This document shows positions 9,256-17,550 of a stretch of DNA of 64,000 nucleotides, in pieces; positions within the stretch are counted from its first letter, which is position 1, and each line of letters opens with the position of its first letter. Position numbers and translations under genes: made by a program. The DNA is from CAVTLG01 sp963802635 (GTDB taxonomy: Bacteria > Chloroflexota > Ktedonobacteria > Ktedonobacterales > Ktedonobacteraceae), in contig CAWDJJ010000002.1 of NCBI GenBank assembly GCA_963802635.1, positions 1,178,001 through 1,242,000 of the forward strand, in the 5' to 3' direction. The notes under the pieces are model-generated. The model ran no database searches, had not been told where the DNA came from, and saw nothing but the letters and a program-made list of their open reading frames with translations.

Positions 9256-12200
9256 ATGACACTCAAGGAGCAAGTGATTGCCGCAGCAGAGACGTTGCTT
9301 GCGACAACTCCGACAGGATTGACAGGGGAAGCACTCACCAGTCTCGTTGCTAAGCAGATAAAACGTCAGATCCCACTCACTCAGGTGACCGCTGTTTTAC
9401 GTGAACAACCGCAGCGTTTTGTCGAGAGTGATGGTGGACGCTGGCAGTTGCGTCAACAAGAGGCACTGCTTCTTTCAGATGATCCTGCTACATCTTCTTC
9501 GTCAACAACATCCTCATCACAGACTCTCAGACGAGGCTGCTATGTGGTCTTCGACCTTGAAGCAACACGTCAAGATGCCTACTCGCCAGCCACAGAAATT
9601 ATCCAGATTGCGGCCCAACGTTGGATCGACGGCGTCCCGCAACGTCCATGGGAAAGCTTTGCCCGCCCCAGCGTCCCTATTCCAGAGCATATCATCCAGC
9701 TCACGCAGATTACGATGGATGAAGTACGAGATGCTCCCACCATTGCTGAAGTGTTACGAGACTTCTTCGCGTATGTCGGCGATCTTCCACTCATTGCCCA
9801 TAATGGTGCAAGTTATGATGGACCCTTGCTCAAAGCGACCTGTGACCGACTCGGTCTACCACTCCCTCCAACGTTTCGTGTGCTCGATACACTGCCATTG
9901 GCACGCGTCCTGCTTCCCTGTGCGGATTCGCATCGTGTTGGCTCGCTTGCTGAGTACTACGAGTGTGCGCGACCAGATGCTCATCGCGCGGATGCTGATG
10001 TTGAGATGCTTGGGGGAATTGTACTTGGCCTACAGCGTGAAATTCAACAGGGACCGAGTGGAGCCGCCGTCTATGAACTCTTGCGTCGCGCTGGCGATCC
10101 CTGGGCAGAACTCCTGACTCCACCCGTATCTCCCGCGCTTGTGCCAGAGATTGTTGCCACCTTTGGGGCCAATCGTGCACTGTTGCTGCCTGAACGTCTT
10201 CCTGCAACAATCGAACCAGTCAACGCCGTAGTTGTCGAGTCCACGTTTGCACATGCTGAAGAGCTAGGACGTAGCAGACGCGATGCACAGCTTGAAATGT
10301 CACAATTGGCTGCGGAAACCCTTCGTACGGGAGGCTATGCCGTTATACAAGCTGGAACCGGGACTGGTAAAAGCCAGGGTTATCTCGTTCCTGCGGCATT
10401 ACATGCACGTGCGACTGGACGCCCTATCGCTGTTGCCACCTTTACACGGGTTCTCCAGGGACAACTCATAGAGCGTGAGTTGCCCTTTGTCCAGCAACTT
10501 GTCCCTGACATGACGTATGCACAATTGCAAGGACGGGCCAACTATCTCTCGCTGTCACGACTTGCTGAAGAGATTGAGGACGCATTGACTGATGAGACAC
10601 TCCCCGCTGCTCGTGCCTGGATGCTTGCTGCACTTGTGCGCTTTGCTGCAACCAGTGCTCACGGAAATCTCGATGAGTTGGGGATGACACCGCAAGCACT
10701 CGAGGACTACCTTCAAGCGGAAGGAAGAGTCTTGCAAACGCTTGCCAGTGTGCGGGCCAGTCACGATGATCGCCCGACGGCAACCGTTTCGGTCGATTTC
10801 TATCAACGGGCACGGGAGAATGCTGAGCGTGCTGACCTAGTGATTGTGAACCATGCGTTGCTCCTCGTGAGTAGTTTGGATGCAGAAGCTGATGAGGTGC
10901 CGTTTGCCGGTGCAGTGATCTGTGACGAGGCTCATAACCTGGAAGAGGCTGCGACTGGAGCACTGGAGCAACGTGTCGAAGAGCGCGTTCTCCGACGTAT
11001 CTTGCGTGCTATCTATGATCCACGAACAGGGAGTGGTCTGGTACGTGATTGTCGACGCAGACTTGGACTTCCGGCCAATGATCCAACCCTGGTTGCCATC
11101 GTCAGATCCGTTGATGATGCCCACGCAGCTTTAGATAGTCTTGCCGCACAACTTCACCGCTATGTAACGGGGCAGACCGTCGTTGCAAAAGCTGATCTGG
11201 AACGTTATGGGGTGCGGGTACGGATTGATGCAGGAGCCCTCTCGGCAGCGGGTGGCCCTGCGCTTCGTACAGCGGCTACCTCGCTTAACCAATTTTTAAC
11301 TGCGCTTCGTAATGCACTTACCACGCTGGTCGAATATGTCCCGACGGCACTTCAAACATCAGCTACAGAACAAGAAACACGGCGAGTGCGCCGTACGCTT
11401 CGACTTGCGCGTTCTCTTCTGCGTGACCTGCGAACCGTGGTTGAGAATTCTACCTGGTTCTGGTCTTTCCGTAGCACCAGTAACTACGTACGTATCGTTG
11501 AACTGAATCGTATCGAAGCTACCCCTGGAAATACTGCAGCAACGGGTGGTGTTGGAAATCGCTCAGAGCGGCCTTCTGTGACGATCAGTGCCATTCCCAT
11601 CAATGTTGGTCCTCTGCTCTGGGAACGCCTCTGGTCCCGCCTGGATACTGCTATTTGCACCTCTGCAACCTTGACGGTTTACGGACAAGGCTTTGACTTT
11701 TTTCTCAGTCGTGTCGGTCTGGAACAGCATCGGGTTGGAAATGCCGCACAACCAAAAGCTGTCGTGACACGTGACCTTCCACCTGCATTTAACTATCATG
11801 ATCAGGCACTCTTTCTGCTGCCCAACAGTCTGCCTGCCCCTCGTGATAGTGAGTTGAAACGCAACTTTCCCGAAGCGGTGGCTGATCTCCTGCGTCGCTT
11901 CATTCCTTTCTTTGATGGCAAAACACTGGCGTTGTTTACTGCAAACTCGCGTCGCGATCTGGTCTTTCAGCGGATTGCTGATCCACTAGCAGAGCAAGGC
12001 TTTCCTGTCCTTTGTCAAGGACAAGGAAGCCTGCAGCGTTTGCTCGACGAGTTCCGTGCGATGGAAGAAAGCTCCCTGCTTGGCTCCCGTTCCCTCTGGG
12101 AAGGCGTCGACGTTTCTGGACCCTCCCTCTCATACGTCTTCTTGGAAAAGTTGCCGTATCCGAGTCTTGGCGATCCTGTAGAGGCTGCTCGGATGGGTGC

Positions 12201-14754
12201 GATTGAGAATGCTGGTGGCAGTGCCTTTTTTGATTACCTGTTACCGAAAATGATCATCGTGCTCAAACAGGGCTTTGGACGATTAATCCGTGATGCTGAT
12301 GATAAAGGGGCGGCGGTGCTGCTGGATAAACGGCTGCGGAGTTCCTTGTATCGAACCGAAGTGCTCCGTTCCTTGCCCGATCCGACGATTGGCTACGAGT
12401 CCGATGTCGAGATGTTCCGGCGGATTGCCGAATGGATGGGACTCACCTTCGACCCAGATGACCTGCCCGCTCCAACCATCCCTGATCTGCAACGCGTCTT
12501 GATGGAGCAACAATTGCCCGCATCATTTGTCGATGACGCTGATTTTGAACGGGTTGCCAGGCCACGTTTACTTACCATCCAGCAAGCGATTTGGGGACAG
12601 AGCACCTTTCGGAGTGGGCAGGAAGACATTATCCGTGATGTGCTTGCAGGCAAGGATGTTCTGACCTTGCTTCCAACAGGCGCAGGCAAAAGCCGAACCT
12701 ATCAACTTCCCGCTCTCATTCGCCCTGGCCTGACCCTGGTCGTTTCGCCACTGATCGCCCTGATCCGAGATCAGGTAGAAAAGTTGCGCGAGGTGCCAGG
12801 CATGAGCCTTGTGGCAGCCCTTGTTTCGGGGATGGATGCGGCAAGTCAAGAGGATGTGCTACGCGATGCGGCAAGTGGACGGCTGAAGCTTCTCTATGTC
12901 TCACCTGAACGTCTCCGGGACCCGCGTTTCCGTGCCTATTTCGACCGACTTCCCTTGGTACAGCTGGTCGTCGATGAAGCGCATTGTATCTCCACCTGGG
13001 GTCATGACTTCCGACCAGATTTTCTGGAGATTGCTTCTCTCTTGCCAAAAGGGCAGGGAGGAAGCTCCTTACCTGTCCATGCGCTGACCGCGACAGCTAC
13101 ACAGCAGGTCCAGCAAGAGATTACGACCATTCTTGGGATGGGACAGAGTGGGTCGGGAGGAAGAGATCTTTCCCTGCGTACAGGCGATTTTGTTCGTGAT
13201 AATCTGATTTTTCGTGTCTATTCAGTGGCGAAGCGTGAAGAACGTGACACATTAGCACTAGGGATTGTGCATCAGCTGGTCCATGACGAGGTGCATGGTG
13301 GCGCTGGAATTGTGTACGTTGCCACTCGGAAGGCTGCCACGCAATTTGCCAGATTGCTGCGCAATCGCAATATCGCTGCCCAGGCCTATCATGGTGGGAT
13401 GCCTACTCCTGAGCGTCACCAGATCCAGGAACAATTCATGCAAGGAGAGCTGGATGTCGTCGTAGCAACGACAGCCTTTGGCATGGGCGTTGACAAGGCC
13501 GAAATTCGTTTCGTGCTTCACTATGACCATCCGTCCAGCCTGGAAGCATATGCTCAGGAAGCTGGGCGTGCTGGACGAGATGGGAAGGAAGCCTATGCCA
13601 TTCTGCTCTATCACAGCCAGACACAACGCACGGAACGCTTTATCGCGCGACAAGGGGTTCCAGATGCCCGTGTGCTACGTGCATACCAGGAAGCACTACT
13701 TTCCGCTGATGATGAGCTCTCTACATCAATCCGGCTTGCTGATGGAACAGTGGTCTGTGATCCTGAGGTACTCGCAGATCTGGCTCGCATTGAGCCAACG
13801 CAGGCACGTGTGTTGCTCTTCTCCTTTGAGGAGGCTGGTCTCGTGCAACGTGGCCCTGATTGTACGCTGGAGGCAACGATCCTCTTGAATCAACCAGTCC
13901 CAGATGTCCTTTCAGCCTTGCAAGATACCTCGGAGCGAACCATTGCTTCAAACTTATTTGCAACCCTTGGAGCCGCACAAGATCAACAAGTTTCCTATCG
14001 TGCGGCCCAGGTCTACGAGCAAACTGGGATTGACCCACGTGTCGTCGATCCGATTCTGGTGAAATTGGCTGAACGCGATATGCTCCTCTATCGTGCCTAC
14101 AATAGAGGAATTACGCTGTCGCTCGGAGACCAACTTTCCGATACGACCTACCTGCAGGCGATTGAGCAACGCTTTGCCAATCGCTACCAGCGCTTTGAAG
14201 ACCGATTGACGGCAATGATCGAATATATTAGACTACGACTAGGCAACCAGCACTGCCGTAGTGCGGCGCTCATCAACTATTTAACAGGTCGTAACGATGC
14301 GCCTTTGTGCGGCAAGTGTGACTTGTGCAGCCCAACCAATGAACAGCTACCCTGGGATCCGGGAGTACGCCTGTATGGAGAGCCGCTCTCCGTTGATATC
14401 CGGCTCTCGGTATTGGGTGCGGTTCGTGATCATAATGGCATTTTTGCCCCAAGAACGATTGAGAGGATGCTGCTCGGTATTCCGCAGACAAATTTCCAGG
14501 GACAGGTGTTCCGGCTTTCAGCAGGCGCTCGTGCTTCAGATCACTTCGGCGAGCTTGAAGGGACCGAGGCGCGAGGTGATCGGGTACAGCGGACTATTGG
14601 AGTACTCATTGAAGGAAACTATCTCCAATTGATCGAGCGAACCATTCCTGCGAAGGGCATCACGTATACATCTGTAGCGATTACACAGCGGGGTCGTGAT
14701 GCACTGGCAGGTGGAGTCGAATTGCCTGAATTTCGAGAGACAGAGGTGGAATGA
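9256..14754 (+). CDS. DEDDh exonuclease - DinG helicase - RecQ helicase triple fusion
   Basis: An 1832-aa protein. The N-terminus (1-70) looks like a small winged-helix domain. Residues ~95-250 form a DnaQ-type exonuclease with D100-x-E102, D188 in HNGASYD, and H243/D248 (HRADAD). Residues ~340-1080 are an XPD/DinG helicase with Walker A GTGTGKS (K372) and DEAH (557-560). No cysteines lie between motifs Ia and II, so the Fe-S cluster is absent, as in the exonuclease-linked DinG of Firmicutes. Residues ~1115-1700 are RecQ: FRSGQEDII, PTGAGKS (K1145), DEAH (1240-1243), a Q-x-x-G-R-x-G-R-like motif, and the zinc site C1667/C1685/C1688/C1691. The extreme C-terminus is another winged-helix-like region. 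It lies 67 bases after the hsd genes on the same strand and overlaps the next gene by four bases. Confidence 0.9.
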   Translation: MTLKEQVIAAAETLLATTPTGLTGEALTSLVAKQIKRQIPLTQVTAVLREQPQRFVESDGGRWQLRQQEALLLSDDPATSSSSTTSSSQTLRRGCYVVFDLEATRQDAYSPATEIIQIAAQRWIDGVPQRPWESFARPSVPIPEHIIQLTQITMDEVRDAPTIAEVLRDFFAYVGDLPLIAHNGASYDGPLLKATCDRLGLPLPPTFRVLDTLPLARVLLPCADSHRVGSLAEYYECARPDAHRADADVEMLGGIVLGLQREIQQGPSGAAVYELLRRAGDPWAELLTPPVSPALVPEIVATFGANRALLLPERLPATIEPVNAVVVESTFAHAEELGRSRRDAQLEMSQLAAETLRTGGYAVIQAGTGTGKSQGYLVPAALHARATGRPIAVATFTRVLQGQLIERELPFVQQLVPDMTYAQLQGRANYLSLSRLAEEIEDALTDETLPAARAWMLAALVRFAATSAHGNLDELGMTPQALEDYLQAEGRVLQTLASVRASHDDRPTATVSVDFYQRARENAERADLVIVNHALLLVSSLDAEADEVPFAGAVICDEAHNLEEAATGALEQRVEERVLRRILRAIYDPRTGSGLVRDCRRRLGLPANDPTLVAIVRSVDDAHAALDSLAAQLHRYVTGQTVVAKADLERYGVRVRIDAGALSAAGGPALRTAATSLNQFLTALRNALTTLVEYVPTALQTSATEQETRRVRRTLRLARSLLRDLRTVVENSTWFWSFRSTSNYVRIVELNRIEATPGNTAATGGVGNRSERPSVTISAIPINVGPLLWERLWSRLDTAICTSATLTVYGQGFDFFLSRVGLEQHRVGNAAQPKAVVTRDLPPAFNYHDQALFLLPNSLPAPRDSELKRNFPEAVADLLRRFIPFFDGKTLALFTANSRRDLVFQRIADPLAEQGFPVLCQGQGSLQRLLDEFRAMEESSLLGSRSLWEGVDVSGPSLSYVFLEKLPYPSLGDPVEAARMGAIENAGGSAFFDYLLPKMIIVLKQGFGRLIRDADDKGAAVLLDKRLRSSLYRTEVLRSLPDPTIGYESDVEMFRRIAEWMGLTFDPDDLPAPTIPDLQRVLMEQQLPASFVDDADFERVARPRLLTIQQAIWGQSTFRSGQEDIIRDVLAGKDVLTLLPTGAGKSRTYQLPALIRPGLTLVVSPLIALIRDQVEKLREVPGMSLVAALVSGMDAASQEDVLRDAASGRLKLLYVSPERLRDPRFRAYFDRLPLVQLVVDEAHCISTWGHDFRPDFLEIASLLPKGQGGSSLPVHALTATATQQVQQEITTILGMGQSGSGGRDLSLRTGDFVRDNLIFRVYSVAKREERDTLALGIVHQLVHDEVHGGAGIVYVATRKAATQFARLLRNRNIAAQAYHGGMPTPERHQIQEQFMQGELDVVVATTAFGMGVDKAEIRFVLHYDHPSSLEAYAQEAGRAGRDGKEAYAILLYHSQTQRTERFIARQGVPDARVLRAYQEALLSADDELSTSIRLADGTVVCDPEVLADLARIEPTQARVLLFSFEEAGLVQRGPDCTLEATILLNQPVPDVLSALQDTSERTIASNLFATLGAAQDQQVSYRAAQVYEQTGIDPRVVDPILVKLAERDMLLYRAYNRGITLSLGDQLSDTTYLQAIEQRFANRYQRFEDRLTAMIEYIRLRLGNQHCRSAALINYLTGRNDAPLCGKCDLCSPTNEQLPWDPGVRLYGEPLSVDIRLSVLGAVRDHNGIFAPRTIERMLLGIPQTNFQGQVFRLSAGARASDHFGELEGTEARGDRVQRTIGVLIEGNYLQLIERTIPAKGITYTSVAITQRGRDALAGGVELPEFRETEVE

Positions 14755-16280
14755 TGAGTAATGTTGTTGATGATGAGATATCCCAGCTCCTTGATGAAGT
14801 AGTCCAGCGCTGGTCTCCTTCGCGTCGGACGTTTACCGAGAAGGAGGCGCTCCAGCCAGTCTGGGAAGCTGGGTACGAAATCCCGATTCATTCAGATAAG
14901 CGCTTCGTTCTAGTGCACGAAGGGGATGGTAAACAGCCGAGTCATTGGCGTCTGACTGGCCAGACGGTTGCCAACACACGATTACTCAATGAACTCCTCT
15001 CCGGAACCTGGGATGGTCGAAACCTGGATGAGAAACTGGCAGGCCTGGATACCGAAGACCAAAGGCACTATGTCTTTTATCCACTCGATGCACGTCTCAC
15101 ACTGACAAGGCAGGGCATTCTGGAGCCTGCGGAGCATGAACGTACCGTCAAGCTGCCACGGAAGATGAAGATGACCCTTGATGCACTTGGACCACAATTG
15201 CTCACACTCTGGAGTGAGGCGGGGGCAGAGCCGTGGACCATACGCATGGTGACAGACAGCCTTCGTCAGTTGGAATGGCCTGATGTTGAGATGCCAAATG
15301 CTTGGCTGTATGTACGAGCATGGTTATTAAGTTGGTCGGATGTGATACGTGTCGGCCAGGACTACTGGATTCCTGCTGGTCATATGCCAGCAGAGGTTCA
15401 ACGTACACGACTACAAGTGCTTCCTCTGCGGATTGCAGACTCCTCGACCGGAACAGAACTGGCATCAGTCCCTGTAAGAAAGTCCTCTGCTCATGCAACG
15501 CCTACGACAGACACCTCTGCCGATGAAAGCCAGGTGGTACTCCGAGGCGAAGTCACATCGAACCGAGCACATTGGACTGTTCGTCTTCGTACTATTAATC
15601 TTCTTGAAGGCTTCTTGCATATTCCGGCAGTTGTACGCGCGGCCTATCCTTCCCCCGTTCCCGGTGAAGAGCAAAAAACCATATTGCGTGGGATGTGGCA
15701 TGATGATGGGACACGGTTCTGGCTCTGGCTCAACCGGACGAAAAACTACCTCTATGGTTCTGAACTCGCTGATCGGCTGATGTGGCTAGAGGCTGGGACA
15801 GTCTTGCGTATTGAGTGGGCACCCGACTTGATCGTGATGGAGAAGGTAGGCCAGGATGAAGCCGTACAGGATGAAGAGGCACGCCTCGTAGATTTGGAGA
15901 CATTGGCAACTTTGCGTGGAGGACTGGGTGAGAATTATCGCCGCTCCCTCCAAACCATCTTAGCAGAAGTACCAGAAGGATTAGTCTTTGCAGAGGTCGT
16001 CATAGCATTGCGCAAACGCCAGCAGCACGAAGTGCATCGTGGAACCATCCATGCCATTCTCTATAGCGGTGGCTTTGTACAGAAAGATCATCGCTGGTTC
16101 GCAGCACCTGATTCTGAGGCAGGAGCCCGGCAGTTGCGGGCGGCGTTCGTTGAAACGCTCCTCCCTGCTGAAGAAGAGAGCCCTGCACAGCCTCTTTCGT
16201 ATGCTGACCACCTTCGGGCGCGTGTGAATGCCATCCATGGTCGATTGGCAGAGATTGTTACGATGCTTCGCGAGATATAA
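14751..16280 (+). CDS. Uncharacterised 509-aa protein coupled to the exonuclease-helicase fusion
   Basis: The ATG overlaps the stop of the helicase fusion, so it is translated with it. I recognise no enzyme motif. The N-terminal third (to about 230) alternates short helices with strands, such as LDALGPQLLTLWSEAGAEPWTIRMV, suggesting repeated winged-helix units. A Ser/Thr-rich linker lies around residue 235. The middle (about 260-370) is strand-rich with many Trp (MWHDDGTRFWLWLNRTKNYLYG), like an OB or beta-barrel fold. The C-terminus (about 395-475) again looks like a winged helix (ALRKRQQHEVHRGTIHAIL). A DNA-binding partner or loader for the helicase is a reasonable guess only. Confidence 0.7.
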   Translation: MMSNVVDDEISQLLDEVVQRWSPSRRTFTEKEALQPVWEAGYEIPIHSDKRFVLVHEGDGKQPSHWRLTGQTVANTRLLNELLSGTWDGRNLDEKLAGLDTEDQRHYVFYPLDARLTLTRQGILEPAEHERTVKLPRKMKMTLDALGPQLLTLWSEAGAEPWTIRMVTDSLRQLEWPDVEMPNAWLYVRAWLLSWSDVIRVGQDYWIPAGHMPAEVQRTRLQVLPLRIADSSTGTELASVPVRKSSAHATPTTDTSADESQVVLRGEVTSNRAHWTVRLRTINLLEGFLHIPAVVRAAYPSPVPGEEQKTILRGMWHDDGTRFWLWLNRTKNYLYGSELADRLMWLEAGTVLRIEWAPDLIVMEKVGQDEAVQDEEARLVDLETLATLRGGLGENYRRSLQTILAEVPEGLVFAEVVIALRKRQQHEVHRGTIHAILYSGGFVQKDHRWFAAPDSEAGARQLRAAFVETLLPAEEESPAQPLSYADHLRARVNAIHGRLAEIVTMLREI

Positions 16281-16320
16281 AAGAGAGATAGTTATGAATG
16301 CTGTGACTTTTATAACCTTT

Positions 16321-16590
16321 CATTTCATATGAATCCATATCAAATCATATGGAAAGTTAGTATCAGCAACCCTTGCGGATCATAGAGTATTGCATTTCAT
16401 ATGAATCCATATCAAATCATATGAATAACTGTTATCGGTAACTCTTGCAAGCTACAGAGTTGTTGCATTTCGCATGAATCCATATCAAATCATATCAAAT
16501 CATATGGAGAACCATTGTTAGCAGCTCTTGGCGAAACTACACAGCATTGCATTTCATATCAAACCGTATCAAATCATATAGAATACAATG
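16321..16590. repeat. Tandem ~72-bp repeats with 10-bp-phased CATAT boxes
   Basis: Four diverged units start at about 16321, 16393, 16466 and 16550 (spacing 72, 73 and 84). Each has a core CATTTCATATGAATCCATAT followed by CAAATCATATG. In it CATAT recurs exactly every 10 bases (16326, 16336, 16346 in unit 1), so the boxes face the same side of the helix. Unit 3 has an extra 10-base box, accounting for its longer spacing. The DNA between cores is also related from unit to unit (TTGCGGATCATAGAG-like), so this is a tandem repeat and not a CRISPR. It fills the gap before the membrane protein/KAP genes and may be a protein-binding array. Confidence 0.85.
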
Positions 16591-16711
16591 AGATATATCT
16601 ATCAGCGTCAAATTCCTTTTTGGCGATACAATTTGAAAAAGAGCAGAGTCAATCGTTATTTAAGAATAGCACAATGTATGTAGTAAGTGCTCGAAAGAAG
16701 TGTGGAGATTT

Positions 16712-17233
16712 ATGCAACAGCCTGACCCGCCTCTCCCGACCGAGAATTCCCTCAACTTTACGTATGATCTCTTTAAGGATCTTGTCGATGGTCAGTACAC
16801 GCAAGCAGATGCGCTAGATAGTAAGGCAAACAATATTGTCGTCGCGGCTTCAGCGCTTCTGGTAGCTGGGCTCGTTTTGCAAGGAGCCATCTTATCGCTC
16901 CAGACTCATGCAATCATGCTGAATTTCACTTATACTCGGCCTGGGCTTACAGTGTTGCTTGCAGTCTACCTTGTCACCATGCTTACTGCTATCTTCGGCG
17001 GTTATCTCATTCGCAAACTTCGCCGGATTCCGGAGCCACGCCCTTTCGCGAAGCAATATTTGCGAGAACCTGAAACAGTGACGAAAGGTGACACGGTTCT
17101 CACCCTGATCGATGTCTACGAGCTTAACCAATCTACTCTTCGCTTCAAGGTCTGGGGGATTCGCATTGCGAGTATCGGGTTCTGCCTGGAAGTCATTGCG
17201 CTCATTGTGCTTCTTTTGCTTCAAATTTACTAA
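16712..17233 (+). CDS. Small membrane protein, SLATT/Pycsar-effector-like layout
   Basis: About 173 aa from the ATG at 16712 (GGAG four bases upstream; an in-frame GTG at 16700 is the alternative). Three hydrophobic segments are visible: NIVVAASALLVAGLVLQGAI, a second around GLTVLLAVYLVTMLTAIFGG, and a C-terminal one around IGFCLEVIALIVLLLLQIY. A short cytosolic helix with the motif ADALDSKANN precedes the first. A D-x-K-A helix followed by paired membrane helices is the pattern of SLATT and Pycsar-type membrane effectors; I assign that only tentatively. It is followed by a proline-rich peptide and a KAP NTPase, a family often found with membrane partners. Confidence 0.65.
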   Translation: MQQPDPPLPTENSLNFTYDLFKDLVDGQYTQADALDSKANNIVVAASALLVAGLVLQGAILSLQTHAIMLNFTYTRPGLTVLLAVYLVTMLTAIFGGYLIRKLRRIPEPRPFAKQYLREPETVTKGDTVLTLIDVYELNQSTLRFKVWGIRIASIGFCLEVIALIVLLLLQIY

Positions 17234-17250
17234 AGAAAGGAGGTTTTGGT

Positions 17251-17403
17251 ATGGCAAAAAAACCTGTGCGCAAACCACCTACGCCGCCCACGCCCCCACC
17301 AGTTAGGGGGCCAAGGAGCAATCCTTCTATTATCACAACAACAGAGAAGGATAACAAACCGACCATTATTCGCCCTGCTACGCCAGAGATAGAGCGAAAG
17401 TAA
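17251..17403 (+). CDS. Short proline-rich peptide (50 aa)
   Basis: An ATG at 17251 with a near-perfect AAAGGAGG upstream opens 50 codons to a TAA at 17401. The product starts MAKKPVRKPPTPPTPPPVRG and ends PEIERK. It is basic, proline/threonine-rich and presumably unstructured. It begins 17 bases after the membrane-protein gene. The strong ribosome site and tight spacing support it being a real gene. It could be a linker peptide for the membrane/NTPase partners; no family is recognised. Confidence 0.6.
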   Translation: MAKKPVRKPPTPPTPPPVRGPRSNPSIITTTEKDNKPTIIRPATPEIERK

Positions 17404-17550
17404 GAGCAAGAAAGATTTCGCAGCTTTTCCCCACTCCAAACAGAAGAAGAAAGGCTGCGAAGTGAGCTGGGAAGGAAAGGGTGCAATCTTCATGACCCCA
17501 ATTTTCGATGCTGAAAAAGTTGACATCTGTATGAGGAGACAATAAAAACG

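Noticed and set aside
16321..16590. CRISPR array
   Set aside because: Repeat-like cores of about 32 bp at ~72-bp spacing look CRISPR-like, but the segments between them are related to each other and no cas gene is present. It is a tandem repeat.
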